A stretch of DNA of 64,000 nucleotides from Tragulus kanchil (taxonomy: Eukaryota > Chordata > Mammalia > Artiodactyla > Tragulidae): positions 19,485,471 to 19,549,470 of the forward strand of contig JAIOJX010000027.1 in the NCBI GenBank assembly GCA_022376925.1, read 5' to 3'. This document shows, one piece after another, positions 1-10,320 of this stretch. The stretch's first letter is position 1. Each line of letters opens with the position of its first letter. The notes below the pieces were generated by a model. It did not search any database, was not told the DNA's origin, and saw nothing but the letters and a program-made list of their open reading frames with translations. The position numbers and the translations under genes were made by a program.

Positions 1-525
1 TAAAAATAACATTCATTTCCTATTGCATTTTCAAACACTGCTGGTTTCACCGAGATTCCACGTTGTCCCCTCAAAGCTTGAGGAAACCATCAGCCACCAA
101 GGAGCGCCCTAACTTTCCAGAGGTGGCTCACTGTGTATTTCCTTTGCCACTGGATCCCCAGAGGAGGAAGAAGAACGGGCACGTGCGAAGCATCCAGGCG
201 CTAATTTCTTAAAAACACTTATTTATATCTTCACACCGTCTTATTTCTTGCAAATTTCCCCATCTTCTAGATGAAGCATTAGGATTCAAGGCTTTGTACT
301 CTTTTCCTGAAATAACTCAGAAGGGTGATAGAGTCATATTTGGAAGTCAGGACTGTTGAAGTCTAAATGGATGCTTTTTTTTCTTTATAACCTTCCCGAA
401 GTAAAGACATGCTCACCTTCCAGACAACCACTGGGCTAGGGTCTAAACCACGTGGCTTCAGGGTGGGGGAGCTTGGGAGTTTGGGATGGACTGGTGCACA
501 CGGCTGTATTTAACCCACAAGGACC
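1..525. other. single-copy intergenic sequence
   Basis: AT-rich non-coding DNA. I see no recognisable repeat, RNA gene or open frame of coding character. Short chance frames only. Confidence 0.6.
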
Positions 526-648
526 TCCTGCACAGCTCAGGGAGGAGAGTTTGGGGGAGAATGGAGACAGCCGAGTCCCTTTGCTGTCCACTGTATTTGA
601 AAAAGCATTGTTAATCAACTACACTCCAATATAAAATGAAAGTGTAAA
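526..648 (+). mobile_element. 3' end of a cetartiodactyl L1 LINE
   Basis: The phrase 'gagtttgggggagaatgg' followed by 'gagtccctttgctgt' and 'caactacactccaatataaa' is the usual terminal sequence of artiodactyl L1 elements just before the poly-A tail. Only about 120 bases remain, 5'-truncated as most L1 copies are. No reverse transcriptase sequence is present. Confidence 0.75.
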
Positions 649-3002
649 ACAAGGGGTCAAAGTGGCCACAAGGGCCACATCTACCAGCGATTAACGATTA
701 GGAAACAGGCTTCAGTTGAAGCAGGGTAAGCATAATAGACGTTCGTCTGAAAGTTGCTTACAGATGGTTGCAGTTTCGAGCCATCAGAGGATACTGCAGC
801 TTAAAATGGGACACGCTGACGGATGGTTTGATTCTGTAAGGAGACCGCTCTGCAGGCGCGGCTGCCTCCGGGATCGCGCGGAGGAACCGCGCGGAGGAAC
901 GCGGACTCACTCACGCGGCGCGGCAGCAGAACTGTGAGGGCCAGATCATTTCCATTTTGCCTCCTGACTTGCTCTTCATCCAGCCCTTTCCTAACATAGC
1001 GTGAACACAAAGGTCAATTTCCTGCAGTCAATTTGAAAAAGGCCAACTCTCAATTAACTTTGCAAAAGGGGTCAGAGGTGATTGAGAGAAATAAAATCCA
1101 GCAAGTAATGCAAAACACCCATTTCAGGTCTGATCTCTAAGGGCCACTGCTTCCCAAAGGCAGACTGGAGCTGCTGGCCAGGAGTAACTCAGACACGTTT
1201 GCCATCTGTAGCTTGAATCGCATTATTTCTGTGACCCACTCTGGTGGGCAGATCCACAGGGGAGGCCGTGGAAGACTTGGAGAGAAATCAAAGCAGAAAT
1301 AAAGGAAGATGGGGGTAACAGGCATGCTAAACATTATTTTTAGGGTTAGTATCATTTAGAATTTGCTAGATGCTTTCCCCAACCTCAAATAAATACGCAC
1401 ATGCTCCACTCATCTGGAACTGCCCTGCCTCTCTTGTGGAGGAACCAACTTTCCACTGAAAGGCCACCCCACACTCCCACGCTGCCGAAGACCCCTAAAT
1501 CCCAACTAGACAGGCCGTCAATGGAGAGGTTCACTGTGGTCTACCAAAATGAAGCCCCCAAATGCTTGCTGAGCCCCTAACTGTGGACATGGGGCAAGCC
1601 CAAGGACTTCTCCGTACGTTGTGCTCTCTAAAGGACGGCTGGGTCACCTTCTTGGGTAAAGAACATGAAGGAGGGGGTGGGGAGTTGGTAAAAAACACCA
1701 TTCCACCTTTGATACAAATCCCTATAATCAAACCCATATTCAGCCAGCTTGGTCTTACCTCCAAACTGCCTCCGAGACGCTATAAACATTGGCAGACAAT
1801 GCCTATAATTAAGGCGGAGTATGTTCTCATAAACGTTTGTTTCCATCTGCTAGCTGTTTTAGCAAAGGTTTGGGAGATTTCTTGTGGTCAGTCTGGAGAA
1901 CCAGAGGAGGGAGCCTCAATTCTCCCCGGAGCAGCAGCTCGGGAGCGTGGCCTGGCGAGAGTGCCGGAGAGCGCACCTTGGGAAGCCAAGAAAGACGGAG
2001 CTCCGAGTGCTTTGCAGGCTTAATGGTCCACGAGCCGTCTGCGTGCAGGAGCCGCATGGCCACCTCGCCTCGGCCCCCTCTTTCTTCCCCTCTTTTTTCT
2101 CTGCTGTAAAGAAACACGGAGAGACTGGAGTATTGTTGTCTTTCAGGACCAAGGTGGGGGAAGTGGGCATAAGAAAGTCGGAGTGTTCTGGCACAAGAAT
2201 AATTTCTCCATGACCTCAATTAGTTCCAATGATGTGGAAAAGTTCTGTCTGGAGAAATCAAACTAAACGTAAAACCGCCGAGGCTCCGGTGGTGGTGGCG
2301 TAGGTGTTGATACAGGCATTAGTCAGCAGTCGCGATTGCCGTGAAGTCACTCGAGAGCCCAGGCTCTGGAACCCGGGGGGAGAAATAAACTCATTAGATC
2401 AGCCCCTTCAGAGGAGCCCGCGGCGTTCACTATGGCACCCACGCCACCTGGCCTCCACCAAAAGACTGCGCTGTCTGCCCTCGGAAGGCACACTTTACTA
2501 AGGTGTCTGGGAAAGAGATCTGGCTGGGCACCATTATTATGTTCTACAGAACCATAAATAAGCCCTCTTTCTCAAGAGCCACATTTGCCTTTTGCTACAA
2601 GATGCTGGAGTTTTCTTTAAGGAAGTCTCTGGTTCTTTGTGGCACAGGATGGAGGCTGGAAGGAAGAGGCTGGGAAAGACGTGTGGCTTCACAAAGAGGG
2701 ACCCTGTGATGCTTGATCCTGATCATTAGCCTCCCATGGACAATGGCTATGAAGTTCCCCATGGGGTGTCAGTGACAGCTGGGTCACACCTGCCAGGTAC
2801 AGTATAGGGAAGACCCTTGCATTTGACTCTTGTATTGAATGATTTCAAAATTAGCTTAAGATCTCATTAGCAGAAGGAATTAGGGTCACAGGGTTTTTCC
2901 TTCTATATTGCTATATACGTATTCCCTAGCTCTCTTCCCTATAGAGGCACAAAGTAAACCTTTAGACTCTGCAAAGATATTCGCTCACATACAGAGTTAC
3001 AT
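649..3002. other. single-copy sequence with a small CpG-rich patch
   Basis: More than 2 kb without a clear retroelement. Positions 845-930 are unusually rich in CpG, including two adjacent identical 13-base units. Open frames across 1562-2219 run on both strands in overlapping frames, have no recognisable domain and show no splice-bounded exon pattern, so I do not call them genes. The stretch could be intronic or distal regulatory DNA, but nothing in it proves that. Confidence 0.5.
875..900. repeat. two perfect tandem copies of a 13-bp CpG-rich unit
   Basis: The unit 'cgcgcggaggaac' occurs at 875-887 and again at 888-900, followed by a partial third start. It sits inside a patch with many CpG dinucleotides (845-930) in otherwise CpG-poor DNA. 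Confidence 0.9.
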
Positions 3003-3210
3003 ACTCATACTCGTGTTTGACTCTTTGCAACCCCATGCACTGCAGTCCACCTGACTCCTCTGTCCATGGAATTTTTCCAGGCAAGTATAGGGGAGTGGGT
3101 TGCCATTTTCTGCTCCAGGGATCTTCCTGACGCAGGGATTGAACCCATGTCTCTTGTGTCTCCTGCAACAGCAGCTGGATTCTTTACCACGTGTGCCCCT
3201 AGGAAACCCA
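3003..3210 (-). mobile_element. Bov-tA/BovA2 SINE, antisense
   Basis: Read on the minus strand it starts with a degraded tRNA-Glu-like head and carries the B-box region ('attgaacccatg' on the plus strand), then the Bov-A body. On the plus strand the body includes 'ctcctctgtccatgga' and 'gtgggttgccat'. It is about 200 bp, near full length, and moderately diverged. Confidence 0.9.
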
Positions 3211-4180
3211 TATATAGGTTGACATACCATGTATTCCTTAATGTTTGGAAGAACTGATAAAAATTGATGTGCTCTGTGATGGCTTGAACAACTCTTTTGG
3301 TGGTATATTTTATCTCCCAGTCTAAGCACAACCTTCTTCAAGCAGTTATTTTGATAATAGTTTAATGATGAGCACGACAGGTAGATGGGTGGATCAGTGG
3401 AAAGGTCGGGAGACAGAATATCTGTTCACTTCCTGTGAGGTCAATGATATATCCCTAAAATACACTTGAGAATTATGTCCAGGTTACGTAACGGAAGAAA
3501 CTGTCTCAGAGAAGTTGGATACCTTTTCCAAAATCACACAGCTAGCAAGGGGCAGGGACAGAATTAAGTTTGGGCAGGAAGAGACTCCCAGTTCCACCCA
3601 CCCTCTCACGTGGGTTCTGCAGGCCCATGTCCGTCCGTGATTTCACTGGCTCTGGACACTTTTCTCTGAATGACTTGAATGTCAACCCCAATGTCAAGGA
3701 GGGATCAAGGCCTCTGTTGCTTTATAGGGTCATGGTGTAGAGATGGTACCTAATCAGTGGCTGATTGATAGGAGGGTTTCAAGTGTCTCCTCAAAATGAT
3801 TTTCCCTTGTTTAATGTGACATGCTGGATACCGATCCAATGTACTGACAAAGCTGGAATTTCACACCCCAAGAGGAAGTCGGAGCCAACTGGCCTCAGCC
3901 CAGCCCCTGAAAACTAGAGTAGTTAACAGTGTCATGAGCCCCCAGGGCACAGGTTTAAGGAAGCCAAGTTCAGAATTATTTGAATTATTCTTGAGTATGT
4001 CGGAAGCTCCAGGCTTAGAAGCAGCCTCTTCTCCCTTCAAGCCTAAAATGTTATTGGATAGATGAGAGTGATGAAAATATGACTCCTCCACCTGGGGATT
4101 TCAACAACATGCAGATGTTTTTGAAAATGCCATCAGAATTTTCCAGTTCCTAAAAAGAGACTAACTTTTACAGCTTGATA
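3211..4180. other. single-copy sequence containing one MIR
   Basis: Apart from the MIR at about 3485-3585 I recognise no repeat or coding region. Short frames, such as one at 3861-4091 on the minus strand, have no support. Confidence 0.55.
3485..3585 (-). mobile_element. MIR SINE fragment
   Basis: The sequence 'aaatcacacagctagcaag' preceded by 'ctcagagaagttgga' matches the antisense core of MIR, an ancient tRNA-derived mammalian SINE. It is degraded and about 100 bases long. Confidence 0.7.
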
Positions 4181-4306
4181 TACACTAGGGTTTCCCCAGT
4201 AGTTCAGACAGTAAAGAATCTGCCTACAATGCAGGAGACCGGAGTTTGATCCCTAGATAGGAAAGATCCCCGGAAGAAGGGAATGGCTAGCCACTCCTAC
4301 ATTCTT

Positions 4307-4350
4307 ATATATATATATATGTATATAAATATATATATATATATATATAT
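4307..4350. repeat. (TA)n microsatellite in a SINE tail
   Basis: Almost pure TA dinucleotides occupy the position where the A-rich tail of the inverted SINE should be, so the microsatellite probably grew out of that tail. Confidence 0.9.
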
Positions 4351-4609
4351 TTGGCCTCTTTTATTGTTTTTTTATTTATTTATTTTCATCCATCTTTATT
4401 CTTTGGCCTGTGTGGGCCTCCCATTGCAGTGGCCTCTCCCATTGCAGAGCACCGGCTCTGGGTGCATGAGCTACAGAGCACTGGTTCACAATTGGACACA
4501 TCCATCCAGCTGCTCCATGGCATGTGGGATCTTCCCGGGCCAGGGATTGAACCAGTGCCCCCGGCACTGCAAGGCAGACTCCTTACCAACTGGACCACCA
4601 GGAAAGCCC
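4307..4609 (-). mobile_element. tRNA-Glu-headed SINE nested in BovA2
   Basis: This is the minus orientation of a longer tRNA-Glu-derived SINE. The tRNA-like head is at the right, ending 'ccaccaggaaagccc'. The body includes 'ggcctgtgtgggcctccc' and 'agcaccggctctgggtgca'. The tail at the left is a (TA)n-rich tract, 4307-4350. Target-site duplications are clear: 'ccactcctacattctt' at 4291-4306 and 'ccactcctatattctt' at 4610-4625. It therefore inserted after the host BovA2. Confidence 0.9.
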
Positions 4610-4710
4610 CCACTCCTATATTCTTGTCTGGAAAATTCCATGGACAGAGGAGCATGGCAGGCTACATACCACAGGGTCACAAAAAGTTGGACATGGCTTA
4701 GCAACTAACA

Positions 4711-4764
4711 CACATCCACAGACACACACACACACACTCACAGACACACACACACATACACACT
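4711..4764. repeat. CA-rich simple repeat (copy at 5791-5844)
   Basis: Interrupted (CA)n at the 3' end of a BovA2 copy, repeated unchanged in the neighbouring duplicate. Confidence 0.9.
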
Positions 4765-4848
4765 AGGGCTCCATGTAGGAATCCAAGTTAGAAAGAGTCT
4801 CTCATCTGTGATTTTTCCTCTGATTCCAAACTTTACATTAGTATTTAA

Positions 4849-5065
4849 TGTTGTTTAGTTGCTAAGTTGTGTCCAACTCTTTTGTGACCCCATGAACTAT
4901 AGCCCACCAGGCTCCTCTGTCCATGGGATTTCCTGGGCAAAAATGCTGGAGTGGGTTGCCACCTCCTTCCCCAGGGGATCTTCCCAGCCAGAAATCAAAT
5001 TTGAGTCGCCTGTGTTTCTTGCATTGGTAGGCGGATTCTTTACCATTTAGCCACCTGGAAAGCCC
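4849..5065 (-). mobile_element. BovA2 SINE, antisense (duplicate at 5929-6145)
   Basis: Starts 'ttgtttagttgctaagttg' and ends 'ccacctggaaagccc', the reverse complement of a complete Bov-tA/BovA2. The second copy lies 1,080 bp downstream and belongs to the same duplicated block, not to a separate insertion. Confidence 0.92.
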
Positions 5066-6607
5066 TTAAGTTAGTATAGGTTTGGTCATTTGACTAGTCT
5101 TCATAATGCTAACCATCTTTCACATTACAAACAACAAGTCCTTATGAGTGAGAACAATAATAATCATGCTATTGTACATAAATGCGTAGAAAATTCCATT
5201 GAGTCTATCAAGAAACGGCTATTTTAGTTGTGTTTAGACTAAAGCCTTGATTATCTACATCAGTGTTGGAAAGGAGATTGAGAAAATAAACAAAAGCTGC
5301 AGATTAACTGAAAATGTCACACCAGGCTTTGATTTCCTTATTCTCCCTACCATTCTCTCCCTACCGTCATCCAGAGGACAGCATGGGGATTTTCATTAGA
5401 TGCTAAAGTATCTCACGCCGTGTTTACGTTGGTCTCATCATCCCCAAAGGTCGTGATCAAGGCTACATCACTCTCCGTGAAGAACAGCATGATGGTCAAG
5501 AGCCTTGCAGTGGCCTCTCCATTGCAGAGCACCGGCTCTGGGTGCATGAGCTACAGAGCACTGGTTCACAATTGGACACATCCATCCAGCTGCTCCATGG
5601 CATGTGGGATCTTCCCGGGCCAGGGATTGAACCAGTGCCCCCGGCACTGCAAGGCAGACTCCTTACCAACTGGACCACCAGGAAAGCCCCCACTCCTATA
5701 TTCTTGTCTGGAAAATTCCATGGACAGAGGAGCATGGCAGGCTACATACCACAGGGTCACAAAAAGTTGGACATGGCTTAGCAACTAACACACATCCACA
5801 GACACACACACACACACTCACAGACACACACACACATACACACTAGGGCTCCATGTAGGAATCCAAGTTAGAAAGAGTCTCTCATCTGTGATTTTTCCTC
5901 TGATTCCAAACTTTACATTAGTATTTAATGTTGTTTAGTTGCTAAGTTGTGTCCAACTCTTTTGTGACCCCATGAACTATAGCCCACCAGGCTCCTCTGT
6001 CCATGGGATTTCCTGGGCAAAAATGCTGGAGTGGGTTGCCACCTCCTTCCCCAGGGGATCTTCCCAGCCAGAAATCAAATTTGAGTCGCCTGTGTTTCTT
6101 GCATTGGTAGGCGGATTCTTTACCATTTAGCCACCTGGAAAGCCCTTAAGTTAGTATAGGTTTGGTCATTTGACTAGTCTTCATAATGCTAACCATCTTT
6201 CACATTACAAACAACAAGTCCTTATGAGTGAGAACAATAATAATCATGCTATTGTACATAAATGCGTAGAAAATTCCATTGAGTCTATCAAGAAACGGCT
6301 ATTTTAGTTGTGTTTAGACTAAAGCCTTGATTATCTACATCAGTGTTGGAAAGGAGATTGAGAAAATAAACAAAAGCTGCAGATTAACTGAAAATGTCAC
6401 ACCAGGCTTTGATTTCCTTATTCTCCCTACCATTCTCTCCCTACCGTCATCCAGAGGACAGCATGGGGATTTTCATTAGATGCTAAAGTATCTCACGCCG
6501 TGTTTACGTTGGTCTCATCATCCCCAAAGGTCGTGATCAAGGCTACATCACTCTCCGTGAAGAACAGCATGATGGTCAAGAGCCTGGATTTACTTTATGA
6601 AAGAAGA

Positions 6608-6742
6608 ACCTAGACTCAGACACCGCTTCTACGCACTTCTGTGGGCAAGCCACTTAGCCTCTCTGAGTGTCTAAAAGAAGGATAGAAGTATTGCATATCT
6701 TCATCAGGTTGGTGAGAGAAATAAATCAGTACTGATAAAAAA
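6608..6742 (+). mobile_element. MIR SINE, 5' portion (duplicate at 7697-7831; 3' end at about 8484-8545)
   Basis: The words 'gcaagccacttagcctctct' are the sense MIR core. The matching MIR 3' end ('cacagtgcctggca', then 'ataaatg') appears only after two SINE insertions, at about 8490. The MIR was therefore one element split by two later insertions and then covered by duplication 2. Confidence 0.75.
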
Positions 6743-6754
6743 GAAAAAGCACCC

Positions 6755-7025
6755 GGCGGGGGCTTTCCTGGTGGTCCAGTGAGTAAAGAGTTCGTCTTGC
6801 AGTGCATGGGGCACTGGTTCAATCCCTGGCCTGGGAAGATCCCATGTACCACGGAGCAGCTGGACCAGTGTATCCAATTACGAGCCAGCGCTGTGATGTG
6901 CACGTTCCCAGAGCCAGTGCAATGCAGCAGGAGAGGCCACTGTGATGGGAGGCCCACACAGGCCAAAGAACAAAGATGGATGCAAATAAATATAAAATAA
7001 AAATAGGCATGATGGGGGATTTAAA
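6755..7025 (+). mobile_element. tRNA-Glu-headed SINE (duplicate at 7844-8114)
   Basis: Sense orientation: 'ggctttcctggtggtccagt' head, B-box-like 'ggttcaatccctgg', body 'gtgatgggaggcccacac', then 'aaagaacaaagatggatg' and an A-rich tail. The repeated 'aaaaagcaccc' at about 6744-6754 and 7026-7036 is its target-site duplication. Same family as the insertion at 4307-4609. Confidence 0.88.
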
Positions 7026-7036
7026 AAAAAGCACCC

Positions 7037-7300
7037 AAGGACTTCCCCGGGTGATCCAGGGGTTGGTCAAGGATCCGCCTGCCAAGGCAGGGGACATGGG
7101 TTGTATCCCAGGTCAGGGAAGATCCCACACGCCACTGGGCAACAAAGACAAGTGTGACACAACCACTGAGCCTGTGCTCCAGCCCCCGAACCCCCGAACC
7201 CTCAACAACACAGCCTTGGTGCCACAGCCACTGATGCACGTGTGCCTAGTGCCCATGCTCTGCCAGAGAAGCCATGTCAACGAGAAGCCTCCACACTGCA
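7037..7300 (+). mobile_element. CHR-type tRNA-Glu SINE (cut by a duplication join; full copy at 8126-8480)
   Basis: Begins 'ggacttccccgggtgatcc', with B-box-like 'gggttgtatccca', then multiple 'gcctgtgctcc' and 'acaacac' words. The full copy downstream ends 'gccgcagctagagaaagcc' and a (TAAA)n-like tail near 8458-8477. The short repeat 'acccaag' on both sides fits a target-site duplication. The first copy stops at the join of duplication 2. Confidence 0.85.
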
Positions 7301-8125
7301 AACAACAAGTCCTTATGAGTGAGAACAATAATAATCATGCTATTGTACATAAATGTAGAAAATTCCATTGAGTCTATCAAGAAACGGCTATTTTAGTTGT
7401 GTTTAGACTAAAGCCTTGATTATCTACATCAGTGTTGGAAAGGAGATTGAGAAAATAAACAAAAGCTGCAGATTAACTGAAAATGTCACACCAGGCTTTG
7501 ATTTCCTTATTCTCCCTACCATTCTCTCCCTACCGTCATCCAGAGGACAGCATGGGGATTTTCATTAGATGCTAAAGTATCTCACGCCGTGTTTACGTTG
7601 GTCTCATCATCCCCAAAGGTCGTGATCAAGGCTACATCACTCTCCGTGAAGAACAGCATGATGGTCAAGAGCCTGGATTTACTTTATGAAAGAAGAACCT
7701 AGACTCAGACACCGCTTCTACGCACTTCTGTGGGCAAGCCACTTAGCCTCTCTGAGTGTCTAAAAGAAGGATAGAAGTATTGCATATCTTCATCAGGTTG
7801 GTGAGAGAAATAAATCAGTACTGATAAAAAAGAAAAAGCACCCGGCGGGGGCTTTCCTGGTGGTCCAGTGAGTAAAGAGTTCGTCTTGCAGTGCATGGGG
7901 CACTGGTTCAATCCCTGGCCTGGGAAGATCCCATGTACCACGGAGCAGCTGGACCAGTGTATCCAATTACGAGCCAGCGCTGTGATGTGCACGTTCCCAG
8001 AGCCAGTGCAATGCAGCAGGAGAGGCCACTGTGATGGGAGGCCCACACAGGCCAAAGAACAAAGATGGATGCAAATAAATATAAAATAAAAATAGGCATG
8101 ATGGGGGATTTAAAAAAAAGCACCC

Positions 8126-8480
8126 AAGGACTTCCCCGGGTGATCCAGGGGTTGGTCAAGGATCCGCCTGCCAAGGCAGGGGACATGGGTTGTATCCCAG
8201 GTCAGGGAAGATCCCACACGCCACTGGGCAACAAAGACAAGTGTGACACAACCACTGAGCCTGTGCTCCAGCCCCCGAACCCCCGAACCCTCAACAACAC
8301 AGCCTTGGTGCCACAGCCACTGATGCACGTGTGCCTAGTGCCCATGCTCTGCCAGAGAAGCCATGTCAACGAGAAGCCTCCACACTGCAACTAGAGCACA
8401 GTCCCACTCGCCGCAGCTAGAGAAAGCCGCGAAGCAACGAAGACTCAGGGCAGTCAAAAATAAACAAATAAATAAAACTG
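8126..8480 (+). mobile_element. full-length CHR-type tRNA-Glu SINE
   Basis: Complete version of the element truncated at 7037-7300, with head, body, and A-rich tail 'aaaaataaacaaataaataa'. It inserted in the 3' part of the MIR that resumes after it. Confidence 0.88.
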
Positions 8481-8545
8481 TAAAAGACCCAAGCACAGTG
8501 CCTGGCACCGAGGGAAGGCTTATAAATGTGAGTATTCCTATGAGT

Positions 8546-9246
8546 TTATTCTCTTCCACAAACAGTTTTGTGCTGAACACTCAGGAGAAGCTCAATATAA
8601 ATGTGATAATTTGTAACATGAGGGAGACGATAATCACAAATTGAACTACAATACAGAGTAATTCTGGGAACTTAAAATGATTTTACTTTTTAAAAAGTGC
8701 CTCCCTTGTTACCTGATTCTTCCCCGTCTTTCTCATTCCCCTACTTTATACTTTGCCCAAGGCATCGTTTCACGTTCCAAAATATTAGACTCTTATAGGT
8801 ATTCAGAAGCCCCAGGAGAAATGGAATACATTTACAGACCCATAAACATCTAAATTAGTGCTATAAATGGGAAATAAAGTCTATAGTTGGAGGGTGCCCA
8901 ATATATAATATGTTGTGGCAAAGAAGAGACTTCCTTTCTGGTGGCTGGAAAATCTATTTGCTCTAAGTATTCAATTTTCAAATGGATAATAAAAATAAAT
9001 AATAGGCATGCTTCTGCTTAAATTGCACCTTTCATGGGCGATCTCAAAGAGTTTTTCAACTGTTAATTTATGACCTCTGGGGAAAAGTAGGTGGCAAGTA
9101 ATACCTTTCCTCCTCAAATGGAGAAACAGACCTGGAGAGGGCCGAGTGACCTGTCCAAGGACACAAGGCAGTCCCCCACTTCAAGAAAACCAGCTCACAA
9201 GAAGGAAATACAGAGAAACTCTCTTCAAGTGATTAAAGCCCATACC
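8546..9246. other. single-copy AT-rich sequence with a MIR scrap
   Basis: No coding frame of note. A degraded antisense MIR piece is likely at about 9110-9185 ('tgtccaaggacacaaggca'). The rest is unremarkable. Confidence 0.5.
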
Positions 9247-9420
9247 TGTTGTTATTGCTGTTGTCACTAAGTCATGGCCGAGCTTGACTCCTGGCTTGGA
9301 AGGGTGCAATTTACATAAGACATTTATTATCTTGTCATTTATTAGTACCTCCTTAGTATTAAATTAACTTCATGGGGTCGCAAAGTGTAGGACCTGACTG
9401 GGCGACTGAACGACAACAAT
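9247..9420. mobile_element. BovA fragments
   Basis: Positions 9247-9295 resemble the start of an antisense BovA2 ('gtcactaagtcatgg'). Positions 9371-9420 are the 3' end of a sense unit ('catggggtcgcaaagtgt', 'gcgactgaacgacaacaa'). Both are partial, with unrelated AT-rich sequence between them. Confidence 0.65.
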
Positions 9421-9509
9421 ATCAAACTAAAACTGTGCATCGGAGATCTGAGACGAAACCAGCCAGCAAGGAAATAATGTCCATCAATGTAGATGAAGAA
9501 GGTGACAGA

Positions 9510-9652
9510 GGATGAGATGGTTGGATGGCATCACTGACTCAACGGAAATGGACTTGGGCAAACTCTTGGACATAGAGAGGGACAGGAAAGCCTGGCGTGC
9601 TACAGTCCATGCGGTCTTGAAGAGTCACACGCGACTAAGAGACCAAACAACA
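9510..9652 (+). mobile_element. BovB (RTE) LINE / ART2 3' fragment (duplicate at 10676-10818)
   Basis: Sense orientation: 'gatgagatggttggatggca' encodes the RWLDGI-type motif near the end of the BovB reverse-transcriptase ORF, and the 3' end follows with 'gcctggcgtgctacagtcca'. About 140 bases remain, degraded and non-functional. Confidence 0.85.
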
Positions 9653-10025
9653 ACATCAATTTAGATAAAATTGCATATGGTAGATCCACGGGAATAATTT
9701 TGAGCATATGAGTCTATTTACAGACATGCTTTCATCCCTGAGATTTCCAGGGAACCAGGCATGCTTGATGTCTATACAAGCTGCAGTGAAATGCCTTCAG
9801 CAAATGGATGCTCACTGCAGACGAGATCCTGTTCACTATCGGTGCTACCTTCGCAAAGCCTCAGAAAACTCAAAACATTCATGAGTCCATGTGAGGATTC
9901 TTTCTGGTCTGTTGCATCCTGGTATAAATCTGCATCCCCCTAAAGTCATCCCTTGCCACTTTTGCACCCTTCCTCCAATCCTCAGCTGGATTCTCAACCT
10001 AGACAAAATCTCCAGCCTTAATACA
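9653..10025. other. single-copy spacer
   Basis: No recognisable repeat. A 60-codon frame at 9761-9943 has no supporting feature. Confidence 0.5.
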
Positions 10026-10320
10026 CATTGTTGTTGTTCATTCGTTATGTCCGACTCTTTGCAACCCCACGGACTGCAGGATGCAAGGCTCCTCTGTCCT
10101 CCACTGGCTCCTGGAGCTTGTTCAAACTCCTATCCATTGAGTCTGTGATGCCATCCAACCATCTCATCCTCTGGTGCCCGCTTCTCCTTTTGCCTTCAGT
10201 CTTTCCCAGCATCGGAGTCTTTTCCAGTGAGTCGGCTTTTGCATCAAAGTATTGGAGCTTCAGCTTCAGCATCAGTCCATCCAATGAATATTCAGGGTTG
10301 AGCTCCTTTAGGATCCACTG
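10026..10320 (-). mobile_element. BovB (RTE) LINE 3' end with reverse-transcriptase C-terminal remnant (duplicate at 11192-11486)
   Basis: On the minus strand, 10045-10284 is an uninterrupted run of 79 codons. It contains the motifs [16 protein letters not shown] and [20 protein letters not shown], typical of the extreme C-terminus of BovB ORF2. The polymerase catalytic region is absent, so this is a 5'-truncated insertion and not an active element. It ends at the antisense 'gttgttgttcattcg' boundary. Confidence 0.92.

Larger units (their letters stand above)
4181..4768 (+). mobile_element. BovA2 SINE split by a younger SINE insertion
   Basis: The head at about 4188-4298 ('tttccccagtagttcag', 'gcaggagacc') is interrupted. 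The body resumes at about 4610 ('cttgtctggaaaattcc', 'aggagcatggcaggcta') and runs into a CA-rich tail. Flanking repeats of the type 'acactaggg' at about 4182-4190 and 4759-4768 look like its target-site duplication. The interruption at 4307-4609 is another SINE. The right half is repeated in the 4424-6585 duplication. Confidence 0.85.
4424..6585. repeat. direct duplication 1 (units 4424-5505 and 5505-6585)
   Basis: Two adjacent copies of about 1,081 bp in direct orientation. The first copy starts inside a SINE ('ttgcagtggcctctccc') and the second has one C fewer there. Both copies end 'gatggtcaagagcct'. Elsewhere the stretches I compared are identical, including the CA repeat and the BovA2 at 4851-5065. 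The duplicated unit has no terminal inverted repeats and is not a known element. Confidence 0.97.
6208..8390. repeat. direct duplication 2 (units 6208-7301 and 7299-8390)
   Basis: Units of about 1,091 bp, start to start. The first begins inside the second copy of duplication 1, so the piece around 5128-5505 is present three times (5128, 6208, 7299). The only internal difference I noticed is a two-base loss ('aatgcgtag' to 'aatgtag') near 7351. The join has about 3 bp of shared sequence ('caa'). Confidence 0.97.

Noticed and set aside
1562..2219. Cluster of overlapping frames of 70-153 codons on both strands
   Set aside because: Several mutually exclusive frames, no conserved motif and no clear exon borders. 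The pattern is that expected by chance.
4307..4764. Regularly spaced repeats as a possible CRISPR array
   Set aside because: The repeats are SINEs and dinucleotide tracts in mammalian DNA. There are no short repeats with equal spacers and no cas genes.
4424..8390. Pairs of ~1.1-kb direct repeats as possible LTR pairs of a retrovirus or LTR retrotransposon
   Set aside because: Units lie side by side with no internal coding region, no TG...CA ends, no primer-binding site or polypurine tract and no target duplication. Nineteen unrelated pairs cannot be LTRs.
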